Assembly (NCBI GenBank): GCA_020091685.1
Contig: CM034600.1
Location: forward strand, 12,468,219-12,532,218
From: Lutjanus erythropterus
Lineage: Eukaryota; Chordata; Actinopteri; Lutjaniformes; Lutjanidae
Length of the DNA: 64,000 bases
Reading direction: 5' to 3'
Position 1 is the stretch's first letter; every line of letters begins with the position of its first letter. Shown piece by piece: positions 22,300 to 35,057 of the stretch. The position numbers and the translations under genes are program-made. The notes under the pieces were generated by a model that was not told the DNA's origin, did not search any database, and saw nothing but the letters and a program-made list of their open reading frames with translations.

Positions 22300-22760
22300 T
22301 AGCCTGGCATCACCAGATTAATTCACAAATGTGAATTAGTCTGGAACCTCTCAAATCAATTTCAATTCTCAAGGTGCGTTATCAACACCCACTGACCAAA
22401 AAGGCTTTGGTCACAACTGGATATACCCACAACCAATCAGAGCAATGAAATGAGTGAAGTAGCAGTGCTTGGTTCACCTGATCATGATCTTTCTCTTATT
22501 ACAGCTAAACAGCACACCATATGTATACTTTCTTTCTTTAATTTCTGAAAACATTTGAGGCGAGAAATAATCAATACAGTGACAGAACCTTGATTTTTTA
22601 TCAACACAGCCTTGTTTGACAGTTTGATCAGAGTTTCATGAGCTGGAGGAGTTAATTGGATGAACCTTCAGCCAATCAGAGCAGCAAAATGTGAGCTGGA
22701 TGACAAATGTGGACCAGTGACACTCCTCCATCAATCATCATATAAAAGCAAATAATATAT
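22300..22760. repeat. Probable dispersed repeat starting with a palindrome
   Basis: At 22313-22344 the arms CCAGATTAATTCACA and TGTGAATTAGTCTGG form a hairpin with 14 of 15 pairs and a 2-base loop. Downstream, CCAATCAGAGCA occurs twice (22433-22444 and 22672-22683) and TATAAAAG at 22741. I recall parts of this wording from fish repeats, but boundaries are uncertain. Confidence 0.4.
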
Positions 22761-25700
22761 AGAGGAAATAAAAACAAGAGTTTGGTTCCCAGGTTATGAG
22801 TTACTTTACTTACTGATCACCAGAATATAATTAAATCGACAATAAGATGATGTTGGGTTGTGCTTGATTTGACTAACCTGAAAGTTTCTGTTTATTGCCA
22901 TGGCAACATACATTCCTGCTAGATAGTATTTTATTAGTGAAAACTCTCAGCATAACGTCACACCATCTGATCGGAGAGTCTGCCTGACACCCAGCCTGCC
23001 TTAAAAGCTGGCTTACAATTCTGGGAATCCATTACAAATGATCATTTGTTTCATGCCTGGCTGAAATGAATCAATAAATTAGGTCTGGCCTAAAACTTGG
23101 CTTGAAATGGTCTACATCTCTGAACCTGGTTTCTTTGGCTCACATACACAGCCTGACCTAGAGCAGCCTGATAGCATGTCTGACTGATACTGATATACTG
23201 TGAAATCAAGCCCTGCCTAAAACCTGGCTGGCAGTGGTCTGAGTCAGTGTGCTGCAATATTCCAGTCAATTGTCCAGGAATCCTGTTATGCACGCTTTAG
23301 GAAGTATGGCCGACCTCCACCCGCCATTAATGTTCCTCCCTCTGTTTAACTGTTTCTTGACACTTCGTCAATGTGACTCTGCCTCTTCAAAGTGTTCTTT
23401 AATTTTCAATCCACCCTCAGACATAGTTCATGTTTGTTATGTCTTCGATCTTTGAACTTGGAACAGTGTTTATTTAAACAGCAAAAAAAAAAAATCTATT
23501 CAGAGCTGGAAACAAGCGCGCCACGCAGGATGGTCGATAACACAGTCTTTCCTTTAAACGTCAAACTGAAATTGATCATAACTTTTAACATAAACTAAAC
23601 AGGACCTTGAAAAACATCACCAGCTACCAACACAATACTTTATAAGCTGGCCAAAATCATGGAAAGATAGAAATCAAATTATGTTTTTGTTTGTGCACAG
23701 GCTGCTAAACAACCTGCAACAGATTAAAACTCTCTAGCACAAGTATAAATTCTGATATTATGAGACTAAACAACCACTGACTGATAAGAATGCCACAATA
23801 AAAATATACTTTCCTTTTTATGTTTTTGTTTTGTTTCGGTTACTTAAATACACAGTATGTAAGCTCTCTGAAGTAGCGTGGGATCACGGGAGTTGTTTTC
23901 TTCATTGTTAAACGAGGTGATGTATTCATTTTTATTAAAGTTACTAGTAGTTTTTCCTTCCTTCCTCACTCACTCACGTATCCAACACATCCTCATACCT
24001 ACATGACAGAATAGGTCGATTTCCAGTTACTCCCAAAAATGACATATAATACTGGGGGAGAATACCAGCAGCGACATGCTTACCGGAGCTTAACCACTTT
24101 ATGTAAGTCAGATGCACCTAACACTGAACAAAAATAGTAGAAACAGTTGAAACATGCTGCCTGTACATGCAACCATGGTGCATATTTTTCTGGTAAAGAT
24201 GGACTGGACCTATCAAATGTTGTCCTGGAAGTTACAGCAACTAATGGATAGCAAGGAAACACACTGTCACCTTGAATAAATTACACCTGTTTAAGGGTTT
24301 GACCATTGGGGTAATGTAAATACACAACTCAAGAAAAGAGGTAACAGCATTTTAATGCAGAAATTGCATATTATAGCTTTGAAATCAGGGATACAAGCTA
24401 CCATATGTAACAACATCATGCTGCTGCACACTAATGTAAGCAGATGCCTTTCCAGTTTGGTCAACTCAGTTGTAATTTATGCACAAAACCATCTGTCTTT
24501 TCTGTCAGCTCAGTGTTACCGGGCCAAAGCAAAATTTGGCAGAAGCAGAAAGTCTGAATCATCAGATGTGATGAGTTTATTTTTGACTGAATCAGGATGC
24601 GACAAAGCTAAAATTGCCTGCTTTACATACCTGCTTTGCACTCTTAAATCCTAAAACTTCCCTCGGGAGAAGCTTTAAATTTCAGCACTGCCTCTGCTTT
24701 TAGCAACACGTCTCTTTGCATGTTGTTTTACTTTGAGAGATTACTCTAGAATTAAGACACATTAAGTAAAGTGGGCAGGAAGCCATCTCAAAAAATCACC
24801 AAGGAAGCACAGCAACACAAAACACTGTGCATGACTAAACACTGAGCAAAACACACCAGTGTCTGAACATGCTGGAACATCCGTTTAGTCTTTGACAGGT
24901 GCCAACCACATTTCCAGGCCTAAAAAACAAATACCAATCATACCTGTTTATGTTTTAGCAAGAAGAAAGTGGAATATTTACTTCATCATATGAAACATTT
25001 AGATGGGCTAAATCAGTATTTGTTTTAGTTTTTCCTGGGTAATTATCATTAAATGTATTGTTCCACTTCCCAGATCTGATTCAGTAGGAACTGGATCCAG
25101 TTTGGACAGAAACACATTGGATGCACTGATTCACTGCCATCTGACTTCTTCCCGACCGAAACCTTGTGTTTAGAATTACACCTTACTCTCATTTCCAATT
25201 TTACTGCGCTGTGGTCAGGGTTACAGTGGAAAGGGTGGCAAACCAGGTTTTTATGCCAAAGAGATGTTGTAAACTCTGGTGGGCTGAGATTGAGCTGGAA
25301 AGCTATACAGGCTAGTGTGTTCACAAGTGGTGGTTTACAACTTCATCGTGGTCATGAAAACTTCAAATGTTTTTTACAGTGTCAGCACAAACTTTAAATG
25401 TAAACTAGCCCTTAATTTAAATCAATAGTGAAACATTTTGTGATATAAACTTGTTCACTTTCTTTCCAAAAGACCCTTTTCCGTACACATGTGCTACAAC
25501 TGTGGATATCTCATTTCCTACAGATTCTTCACAATAAAAGTATTTTGCAAAAAACTCCCAGCAAAATCAGGAAATGTCAGGTTTTCTTCAGCAGTAACAT
25601 GACTGACCATGAATGTAATATAAAGGTGTTGGCGGTACATGGTCTTCACAAAAAACGAGCTAAAGCCAATCTGTCTCATGATTGAAACAAATATTAATCA

Positions 25701-26179
25701 CATCATTTTTCTTTTAGTAAACACTGAAAACTGGTCCCACAGACCCGAACACCACACAAGGGTTAATTTATGGAGCCAGACCTTTCTCCAGCGCTGAGCA
25801 CTGTGGACAGAGGTCTGGCTATGCGAGACCACTGCAGTGACAAAATGTTGGTGTCTGACGAGTTGGCAATGAGAACAGGTTGGATATAACTGCTAACGGA
25901 AATGTGAATCAACACAGCATGGTTTGACTCAGTGTAGCCAAAAGTGACAATGGAAAAGCCATGATGGTACATTATGCTGACTGGAGAGGAAAGATGGTTA
26001 ACCTAGCTTAATATAAAGAATGCAGGCAGAGGAAACAGTTTGCTCTGTCTTACGTTTAAAGAAAAAAGCTCATAATTACAGTAAGATGGTGAATTAATTT
26101 TTCTCTAATCCATACGGAAACAAAAATGTAAAATATAATAACAGTTTTTTACAGGGAAATTTGTGGTGTTGGAGGACAT

Positions 26180-26250
26180 ATTTTTAGAGTTGCTGGCTGT
26201 TTCCTCCTGCTTCCACTCGTTATGCTAAGCTAGGCTAATCAATTCTTGGC
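26180..26250. repeat. Short repeat-like patch
   Basis: GTTTCCTCCTGCTTCC followed by TATGCTAAGCTAGGCTAA resembles the end of a dispersed fish repeat as I recall it. It is short and weakly supported. Confidence 0.3.
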
Positions 26251-27680
26251 TCCAATTCCGCTGTTCAACATTGACACTGGTATGCATAGCAACCTTGATT
26301 TAACCTCAACATGTTTTCTTGGAGTGAAAATTTCTTTTATGAAGGTAAGCACCGTTTGAATTCATTTCATTTTTGTGGTGTTCTTTTTTGCTTTCTTTTC
26401 TCCTGTCAGCACTGAGTTATGGAGTATTTGGCAGATGTGTTTTATCTTTTTAACCTTTGTTTAATTCAACTGGCACCACTGATAGATTTCACAACGGCTG
26501 GCTCTGATAGAAGCACAGGGCATTAAGTGATCGTCAGCCAAGAGAGCAGCAAGAGGAGGCTGAGAGAGGTGTGAAGAGGAATTAAAGGGTCGATAAGGTA
26601 GGCGACATCTGGCTCTCTGTGTGCGTAAATTCCCTGTTCACTCATTTCTCTTTGCGTCAGTGCAGTCGCTTTGACCCATGCATGAGCAAAAGTACACACA
26701 CATTAACGTGCACACACACACAGTCACTCTCAGCTAAAGTGCTGAAACACGCTGAGGCTTTCTGTTGTGGAAAGAGCTATTTTTGTTCTGTGCTTACTGG
26801 AAACCAGTTTAATGGAACACACATTAAACTGGGTGCCCCACTGAAAAGTATAAAATGTGAATAAACGTGCCACATATTTTCCCAGAACTATTCCTCTACA
26901 GATGCACATGGAGATGAAATGAAATCCTGATTTCAAGTAAATCTGCTCATTTCCCTGATGTCAAAGCCTTCCAATAAAAACTTTCTGAAAACTCAAAGGT
27001 ATAATAACTCCACAAATCACTGCATAACACAGTATCTACTGTGTGTCTACTGTTCCACTGAAGAAATTAAATTAAATATGAATTCCAGTCTAATATGAGA
27101 TACACATTTTCTCCTAATTGTTAACATACTGTGTCTGGTCTTCTTGACTCAAACAAGAAGCTTTTCATCAAAGAGACACTCTGAAACTCTGTGATTCTTC
27201 CCAAAATTAACAAACTTATTTGAACAGTTAAAAATCAAAGATCCAATATTTGTAGATAGAAGAAAACAATGCTTTAAATCTGAAATAATGATAATAGCAT
27301 GAGAGCAGTCTTTCTCTAAATGTTTGATAACAGTGGAAAATTGAAGCATAGTTTGCAAATCTGATTTTCGGATCATAATTCATCTCTCATGTCTCTCTGT
27401 TGTGCCAAAGAAACCCACAGCACAACCACTGTGTTTGACAAACCTTAATGACAAGTTAATGTACAGATTAAAGGTGACGTAGGTGGAAAAACAAGGTTTG
27501 ATTCACAAAGAGCTGCACATTTACAGGTGTTTCTGCGGCACAAATGACATGAGACCGTAGGAAGATTTTGATAGATGATGATGTAAAATGGGACCAATTC
27601 AGTGAGAGCAACCCTGTTTATGGGCAAACCTCAAAATAACACATCTTATTGCAGAGATTGCCTTTATACACAAATTTCAG

Positions 27681-28112
27681 AAACACTTTATTTTGAATGG
27701 GGTGTGCATAAGGCTGTCATTACACTGTCATACATCAGATAATACGTCACCCAGCCCAAGTTGGCAAGGCCACACCCCCTTCTGCGGGGAAAATCACGGT
27801 TTCATATAATGGGAGAGATTGGAGAATGCAGAAAAGCTGCTGTTAGCAGGTAGTAAAACAAACAAACACATAAATCTATTCTAATCTCTGGTTGTCCATC
27901 TGTCTTGTGAAGGAAAGGATCCGAAAAGGAGAGCAGTCAGAATGTCTCGGTCTCCAGATGTTGCCTTAGTTAATCTAAAGTTGTCATAACAAAGACATTT
28001 ATGTCTTGGTTAATGTCAAGTAACATTCATAAAGACTTCTAAGAACCCTTTATGTTCATGACAGGTGTCATGACATGGTTATGGCACACCCCTTCAAATA
28101 AAATGTTACCCT
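27681..28112. mobile_element. MITE-like element with terminal inverted repeats (432 bp)
   Basis: The left end contains TTTATTTTGAATGGGGTGTG and the right end, read on the other strand, TTTTATTTGAAGGGGTGTG. The similarity continues inward through ATAA and a TGTCAT motif. There is no coding frame and no certain target duplication. It lies in intron 2, 500 bp from exon 2. The class is unassigned. Confidence 0.6.
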
Positions 28113-28533
28113 GTTTCAAATAGATTTCAAAATGTGTGTTATGTAGTGCATGTGTACCATATGTTAATAGTCTGGAATTGATCTGTCAGAAATCACAAAT
28201 TTATCCCAGAAAGCAGGTGTCATCCTGAAATCTGACCTTTCTTTAAGTTTTATTTAAAAATTTCATCACTGCTTTCTGTTACCATTTTGGTGATGATGCA
28301 ATAGCAGCAATATGCATTAAAATGGCTGCTAAGGTTTAAGACACCAGGTTTATGGTTGATTTATGACACAGAGTGCTTAAACAGATGTTCTACATAGGGG
28401 GATTTCTGAAAAACACAAAATCCTACGCCTATATCTTCAACTCATATATCACTTCCTACAGATTGAAACCCCTCGCAGAGTCACTGCAACTTAAATCAAA
28501 ATGCAATGATGGATGTACACTGGACAGTAACTA

Positions 28534-28809
<276 letters not shown>

Positions 28810-30289
28810 TCAAAAGAAACGCACAGGAGAGATGGAGGAAGAAATGAGATAGAAAAGGAAAGCAGGATAAAGTGGAGAGAAAAGCAACAGAGATACTGAT
28901 GTAGGGAGGAAGCAAAGAGATAAATGAGTTTAATTTCCACAGCATTTTTCACAGAAATTAAAGAAAATCACTTCAAGCAACATAAAATCCACGCAGGAAA
29001 ATAAATCAAAAAGACAAGGTAGACTAAACATAGAGAGAAATAACACACTAAACTGAACTGCTCAGGGCGAAAAAGAAGAAAAAGGAAACAGATGAAAGGC
29101 TTATGATCAAAGCGGTTTCTCAGAAGGTTGGAGTGTTTTGTGAGAACATTTTTGCATCTCGTACAGAGAGCTCATCAGCCTCACTTGTTGCAGCTGCACC
29201 TGCTCATTCTGCACATTGCTGCCTTCATCTATCTGCTAAAGTGATGGCATTTTGTCAGGCATGGTTGACTTTTACATTCAACAGTTAAAAAGGGTCTGAC
29301 TGTGAGGAAGGACAGTGATTTCTGTTCTCCCACAGGTTGCAACTGATAGATTATCAAATTTTGCCACTGAAACCTTCATCCATGTGTCAAACATTAGCAC
29401 ATTCACAGTGTTTCTTAATAAATTTAATGGTTTTGCGTACAAAATTGCAGATTCATTTATAATGATCTTCTAAGGCAAAACAAGACGTGCGTTTGATGAG
29501 TCTCTCCTGCATGTTTTCATTTTCTGTTTTTGCATGTTTTAACTTGTGCTGCTGCTGCCTTCATGTTAATCTGAAGACATTCAGTTCAAAGTCTGACCTT
29601 GTAAGACTGTTGTCATGGCTTCGACATAAAAGTGACAAGGGTGCTTATTCGGACATAAGACCAACACTACACTGGGAAATGTGGGGTACATTTGCTGTTT
29701 GATTGAGATGTAAGTAGCATGATTTCCCTCAAACAGGCTTGATAATGGTTAATCTTACTAGCTGGCAAGTCAGAGTTCATTCATACTGAAATAAGTGTGG
29801 TCGATTTGCAACAGAAAAAGAAATAATTCTCATCGGCCTCTTCTTCACTTGAATGAATTGAAAGTGACATTTTGTGGTTACACCAGGATTACAGTTGATT
29901 TTGTAACTTTACCACTACATGGAACAGAAAAATAGTCCATAATACTGTTAAATTAAATTACACTGTCGAGACAAAACTTATACAGTTTTATTATTCAAAC
30001 CCAATGTGATGGCCAAGGCCACACAAATGGACAGTTGAGGGTAAAACCATGCACACTCACCTCACTTCTTTGTTCAATGCACAGGTTAATTTAATTTGCA
30101 GTCAACCACACCCCAAACAATTCAGGTCCACACTACAGTTTATTTGAGTTATAATTTCTTTATTTTCCTTTAGCTTTACACTGTTTAAATGGAGTGCACA
30201 CATTTTCACAATGTAAGGTTAAATTTAGTAATTTTCTGTTGTATTACTCATTTTTCTTTGTCTTCTTTTGAGTTATCATGCTGGTGGGG

Positions 30290-30705
30290 GTGGTTTCCTC
30301 CTGGACAGGCAAAAGGTGTGGCCAAGCAGTGGAACCTGTTAAATCCTGTGGCCAGCTCATCAGGCCGTACCATCTCCAGCCATGTCAGAGGGGGGTTTGG
30401 GTTTAGTTAGTTTTTCCTGTGTATTAGTTTTAGTGGATACCCATTTTGTTTTCCCCTTTTGTGTTAGTTGGTTTGGCCAAGCCAGTATATATGTTCCCTC
30501 ATGTTTCATTTTGTTAGTTCAGTTTGTTCAGTTAACGCCTTGTTTTGTTGCTGTCATTTTGGTATAGTTATACTCTTTTGACCTCTTTTATAGGCCTAGT
30601 TAGTAAGTTCCTGGTTTATTTTGTTTGGCATTTTTTTGGGTAAATAAAAAACATCTTTTTTCAACAAAGTCCTGTTCTCCTCTTTGCCTCACTGCTTGGT
30701 CCCTG
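30290..30705 (+). repeat. Possible retroelement tail or solo LTR
   Basis: The segment is T-rich with internal GTTTAGTTAG and TTAGTTGG words, contains AATAAA at about 30643, and ends GCTTGGTCCCTGACA. A polyadenylation signal followed shortly by a CCCTGACA end is typical of the R-U5 end of a long terminal repeat. No matching 5' end or target duplication was established and no coding region adjoins it. Confidence 0.3.
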
Positions 30706-31025
30706 ACACCCAAGAACAATGAAACATGGACTGCAACACACTTTAGAGACTGACAGGTTCATGGAGCTAAAATCCTGAATGATCTTTATACTCATGATTG
30801 GATCTTTCTTTTTGTTTTCTCTCTCCTTTTAATTTTGAATTTTCTATTCAGTGCTGCAAAACTCCATGTCTCCTGTGGGATTCCATGGATAATATCTTCT
30901 TTTGTTCCACTATGTTTGTCTCCAAACCTGCTCCTGTTGCTGCTGTCAACACATCATTCCTGCGCATTAAAGGATGTTCCAGGAAAAGACTACTGTTGAG
31001 ATTCTGAAGACTTTATGACAGCATA

Positions 31026-31027
<2 letters not shown>

Positions 31028-31056
<29 letters not shown>
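31028..31056. repeat. (CA)n microsatellite
   Basis: A short CA tract of about 28 bp in intron 1. Confidence 0.95.
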
Positions 31057-34000
31057 CAGATACACACTCCCATATACATAAGTAAACATGTATCAGTGGG
31101 AGAGCAGGAGTCCGTCTGTATGCACCAGGCTGCACCTGGATCTCCTCTCTGATCTGGCAGCAGCTTCAAAGTCAAAAGGTTGATGCAACGACTCTGCAGG
31201 AGCGGTGGAGAGCAGGTTGAAGTCAAGTTCAGCTAGTCGCAGGGTGTCTCATACACACACACACACATATACACTGTACATATAAAGTACATACACCAGT
31301 AAAGAAACAACAGCTAGCTCACCACATCTCAGCCTCAACAACTCTAAAATCTTCCACTTTCTCACAGAAACACCTATTACATCTGCCTCTCCAACCTTTC
31401 CTTTTTTTGTCCTGACTCTTCTTCTATATCACCTCTCTGTCTCTCTCTACGTAACCAGATGAGGAGAGGAGAGAAATACGTGTGTGAGAAGACGTCTCCG
31501 GTATGTTAAACTCTCAGTGGAGAGGTATTTCGGGTGAAACAGTTTTCCGTCTACCTCTCATCACTCGTCTGTCACGCTAGCTGTTTGTCTCTCACTTTTT
31601 TCACTCCGTCCGACGCACACACACGTACGGTGAGAAAGTGGGCCCAGTCACTCACCACTCAGCAAGGGCATTGAGTGAGTGAAGCACAGGGGCCCCGTGT
31701 ACCAGTGACACCTTGTCCATCACTGGAGCCTTGCAGACACACACACATGCACACAGACCTGTTTTTATTAGAAATCTGTTTCTCAAGCTTCCACACATCT
31801 GTATACTGTACAGTAGGGCATGTAAGAATTATCTTAACAGACAAAGTCCATCCCCTTCCATGGATCCGGACTTTGGTAAAACTATGAACTGTAGTTTATG
31901 ATGAAGGACCAATATTTTTTTGATATCCCATCTGAATTGTGCCATGAATTACACATATGAGGTTTATCGACTTAAAAGATAGTTTTATAAGTCAGGAAAG
32001 TCGCCTTTTGTCATAAAACTGTGGTGGTCTAGTGTTAAACCTGTGAAGATACATTATTAGGAAGACTACACACCCATCAGTCACATAAGTGATGAATAAG
32101 TAATGTTAGCCACAGAAGCTATGATGCCTGTGTTTTTTAATACCATATAACAGCTCTTCCTTGTTCTTTCGCTCCCCAGTTGATAAAAAGACCAGGAGTT
32201 GCTGGATAAATCACTTCAGGTATGATAACATTAGGGAAAGTGATGTTGGTGTTGATGATGTATATCGTATGAGATGAGCGATGTAGGTCACTGAGCTTTT
32301 TCACAAAGCTAAACTAAACTATGATAAACCAAGCACAATTTTTAATTTTTTTGACTTGTAAAATTAACTTAAGTCCCACTCCCTTTTGCTCTGTGCTCAA
32401 ACTGTTGAGCAAGCTTGGTAGAACTTCGGTCAACTTAACATCTTAAATTATGGTGCTTTTACAGATCCCACAGCAACATCTGTTGACCATCAATGTTTTA
32501 TTCACAGTAGACGAGTCTAGCACATTGCATATCAGGAAACAGTAAAGTAGCAATTCACAAGGTTCTGCAAAAAGGAGCAGGACTTAGGAAGGGTCACTTG
32601 GCCTTAAGTCCTCACCCCTTTCATGGACGGCAATTTTTTCCAGTTGTATGTTGATATACTGATAATCAGATTTTAGGTTAGCTAACTAGCAAGCTAACTT
32701 ACAACAATCATTAGCTAGGTAGTTACACCTGATAGCTAATGTTAGCAGAACATGTACTAACTAGCTAGCTAATCTACATCTATCATTAGCTAGCTAATTA
32801 GCTAGAGTTTTGCTGACATAGCTAACTTAAGCTGTGACTACATCACTTGTACAGATCCGCAAGCAGCATCTTCAAAATGTGTTTTTCTTTCCAACATTGA
32901 CAAGTCTAGAAAAGAGTACGGGAAACTGGAAAGGGGAAAGTTAGGTACCAAGCTTGCTCACCTCTTATTAATTGATAAATTACTTCAGTTATCAATCAAT
33001 AATTCATTTTCTGTCAATTGACTAAACTTTCTGTTAACTGATTCCTAATCTCAACCTTACTGTAATATATGAACACATTCACAGAGCCTCACCCCAGATT
33101 ACCCTCATTATCAGTGCAGAAGAAACTTTTTTGGGATATCTCTTTCAACAGTTTAACACTTTATCATGTTTTCTCTGTATATATACTCCCTAATAGGGTC
33201 TTTGCAGCAGCCAAATCAAAACCAGCACGAGCCAACAGCTGTGCTGAAACTCTCTCCTCTCTCCTCCTCTGAGGCAAACTGACATCGAAGCCTGTTAAAT
33301 GTTGTTCCTCCAAAGACAGTGATGAGGAGTTTTAGTTTAGTTTAATAAGAAAGACTGGATGTAAAACTTTAAAGCTGCTGGCAAGAGAATAATGAGGAGC
33401 AGGAACACATCGGCGATGTACTGCGGGGAGGGAGGGAGTTCGAGGAAGTTAGGGAGAGAAAGATAAAGTCGGAGAGGGGGGTGAATGTGGCTTTTAGCAG
33501 CTGGTAAGAGTCAGAAAATAATGAGAAGGAAGAGAGACAGGCAGAGTGTGTGGTGATGTGTGATGGATTTATTGGGACTGACTGTGTAAGCAGTAAAAAT
33601 ATGATGAGGAGACAGAAGAAGAAGATAAGCTTCAGAGCTGTTTTACATTAGATACTGGAGATCTGTGCCATTGCATGATATGAATTTTCATACCAAATGT
33701 TTTGTTTTCTGTGTTTCATTATTGACTTTTGAAAATTTGCTAAATGGTTTGACTTTTTTAAAATGCAATGCTGATAACGTTACAATACTACATACAAACT
33801 AATTAAGTAATAACACATTATAAACATGCATCATTGATGCCAGTAGACGTAGCGGCCAGATATTTCAGCTGAAGGTCTAATATGTGTTATCATGACACGG
33901 GTTATCAGCAGAACATGCAGGCAGCTCTACACATCGTCAGCCATGACTGTCTGCCTCCACAAGTTCAATTTTTTCCACGCAGCTCTGAGCCCTGAGATGA

Positions 34001-34315
34001 CCTCTGGTTGGAGAGTGAGTGATGAGGAGTGACTTGTGGTGTGTGCTGAGAACTTTAACAGATACTGCGGGTATTAACATGAGATGAATGTTCACTCCAC
34101 ATCTCTTTGTTTTGACAGGAAAGGCTGCAGAGGATGGATAATGTCTGGTTACAAGGGCACGGTTATCAAATTTGATAGAATCAAGTATGAGGGTGACCTA
34201 AGATTATCTGGCCCCGACTAACAAGGTTCAGTAGATTTGTCATATTTATCAAAATTATTTTCAGAGGGCCAATTAAAAAGAGAAAAGGACAAATCCTGAT
34301 CGAGTTCTTTCAAAC

Positions 34316-34400
34316 TGTCAGGTGGTGTAGTGGTTAAGATGCATACCATGTAACAGTAAGTCTCAAGTTCTCCTCTGGCCAGGAACCTTTGTTGTTTTTG
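34316..34400 (+). repeat. tRNA-derived SINE-like fragment
   Basis: GGTGGTGTAGTGGTTAAG (34321-34338) is a good polymerase III A-box. About 40 bp later, CAAGTTCTCCTC (34364-34375) is a decayed B-box in which the central CGA is lost. It does not fold into a full tRNA cloverleaf, so it is a SINE head or tRNA-derived repeat rather than a functional tRNA gene. Confidence 0.45.
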
Positions 34401-35012
34401 TGTTTCTCTAATTTTGTAATGACACAATACATAAAAATCTAGTCAAGTTGAAGAACGACTCTTATGTCACGAGGATGAACATTACAAAATTGAGTTCCTT
34501 TTACATTTTTTACACAAACAAGCCACCACACAGCAAGATCATGTATCTCTAGAAACTTGATGTATGACTTTATGGCACAGATATTATGCTTTAAGCAAGG
34601 ATGTACCCCACTACTATTTAAAATTAAGATCTAAGTCTCTGAACAATGATTATCAGGTCAACACAGACAACAACATCATCATCACAACTCTTTCAAAATA
34701 TGTTTGACGACCACAGGTGCATTTTGATAGGTTGTTTGACAGGTGATCTGTTTATAAAGATCTTTCATCTTTAAATGCAGAAATTATCTGACTTTCTCTG
34801 TCAAGCTGAATATTGTTTGCTCAGCGTATCTTGTTTCACTTAGTTTCCAGCTTCATGCTGTACACACACACTCACAAACACGCTTGGAAGCAGATTCCTG
34901 TTTGATGTCGCTCTAATTACTTTCCACCTCTGTAACTCATAAATCACTCAGAAGTGTACACAAATCTCCCTCACATAACAACAAGAATGTAAGCACATAA
35001 ATACCACAGCTG

Positions 35013-35015
<3 letters not shown>

Positions 35016-35052
<37 letters not shown>
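35016..35052. repeat. (CA)n microsatellite
   Basis: An uninterrupted CA tract of about 36 bp. Confidence 0.95.

Positions 35053-35057
<5 letters not shown>

Noticed and set aside
34316..34400. Functional tRNA gene
   Set aside because: The B-box is broken and no full cloverleaf can be drawn.
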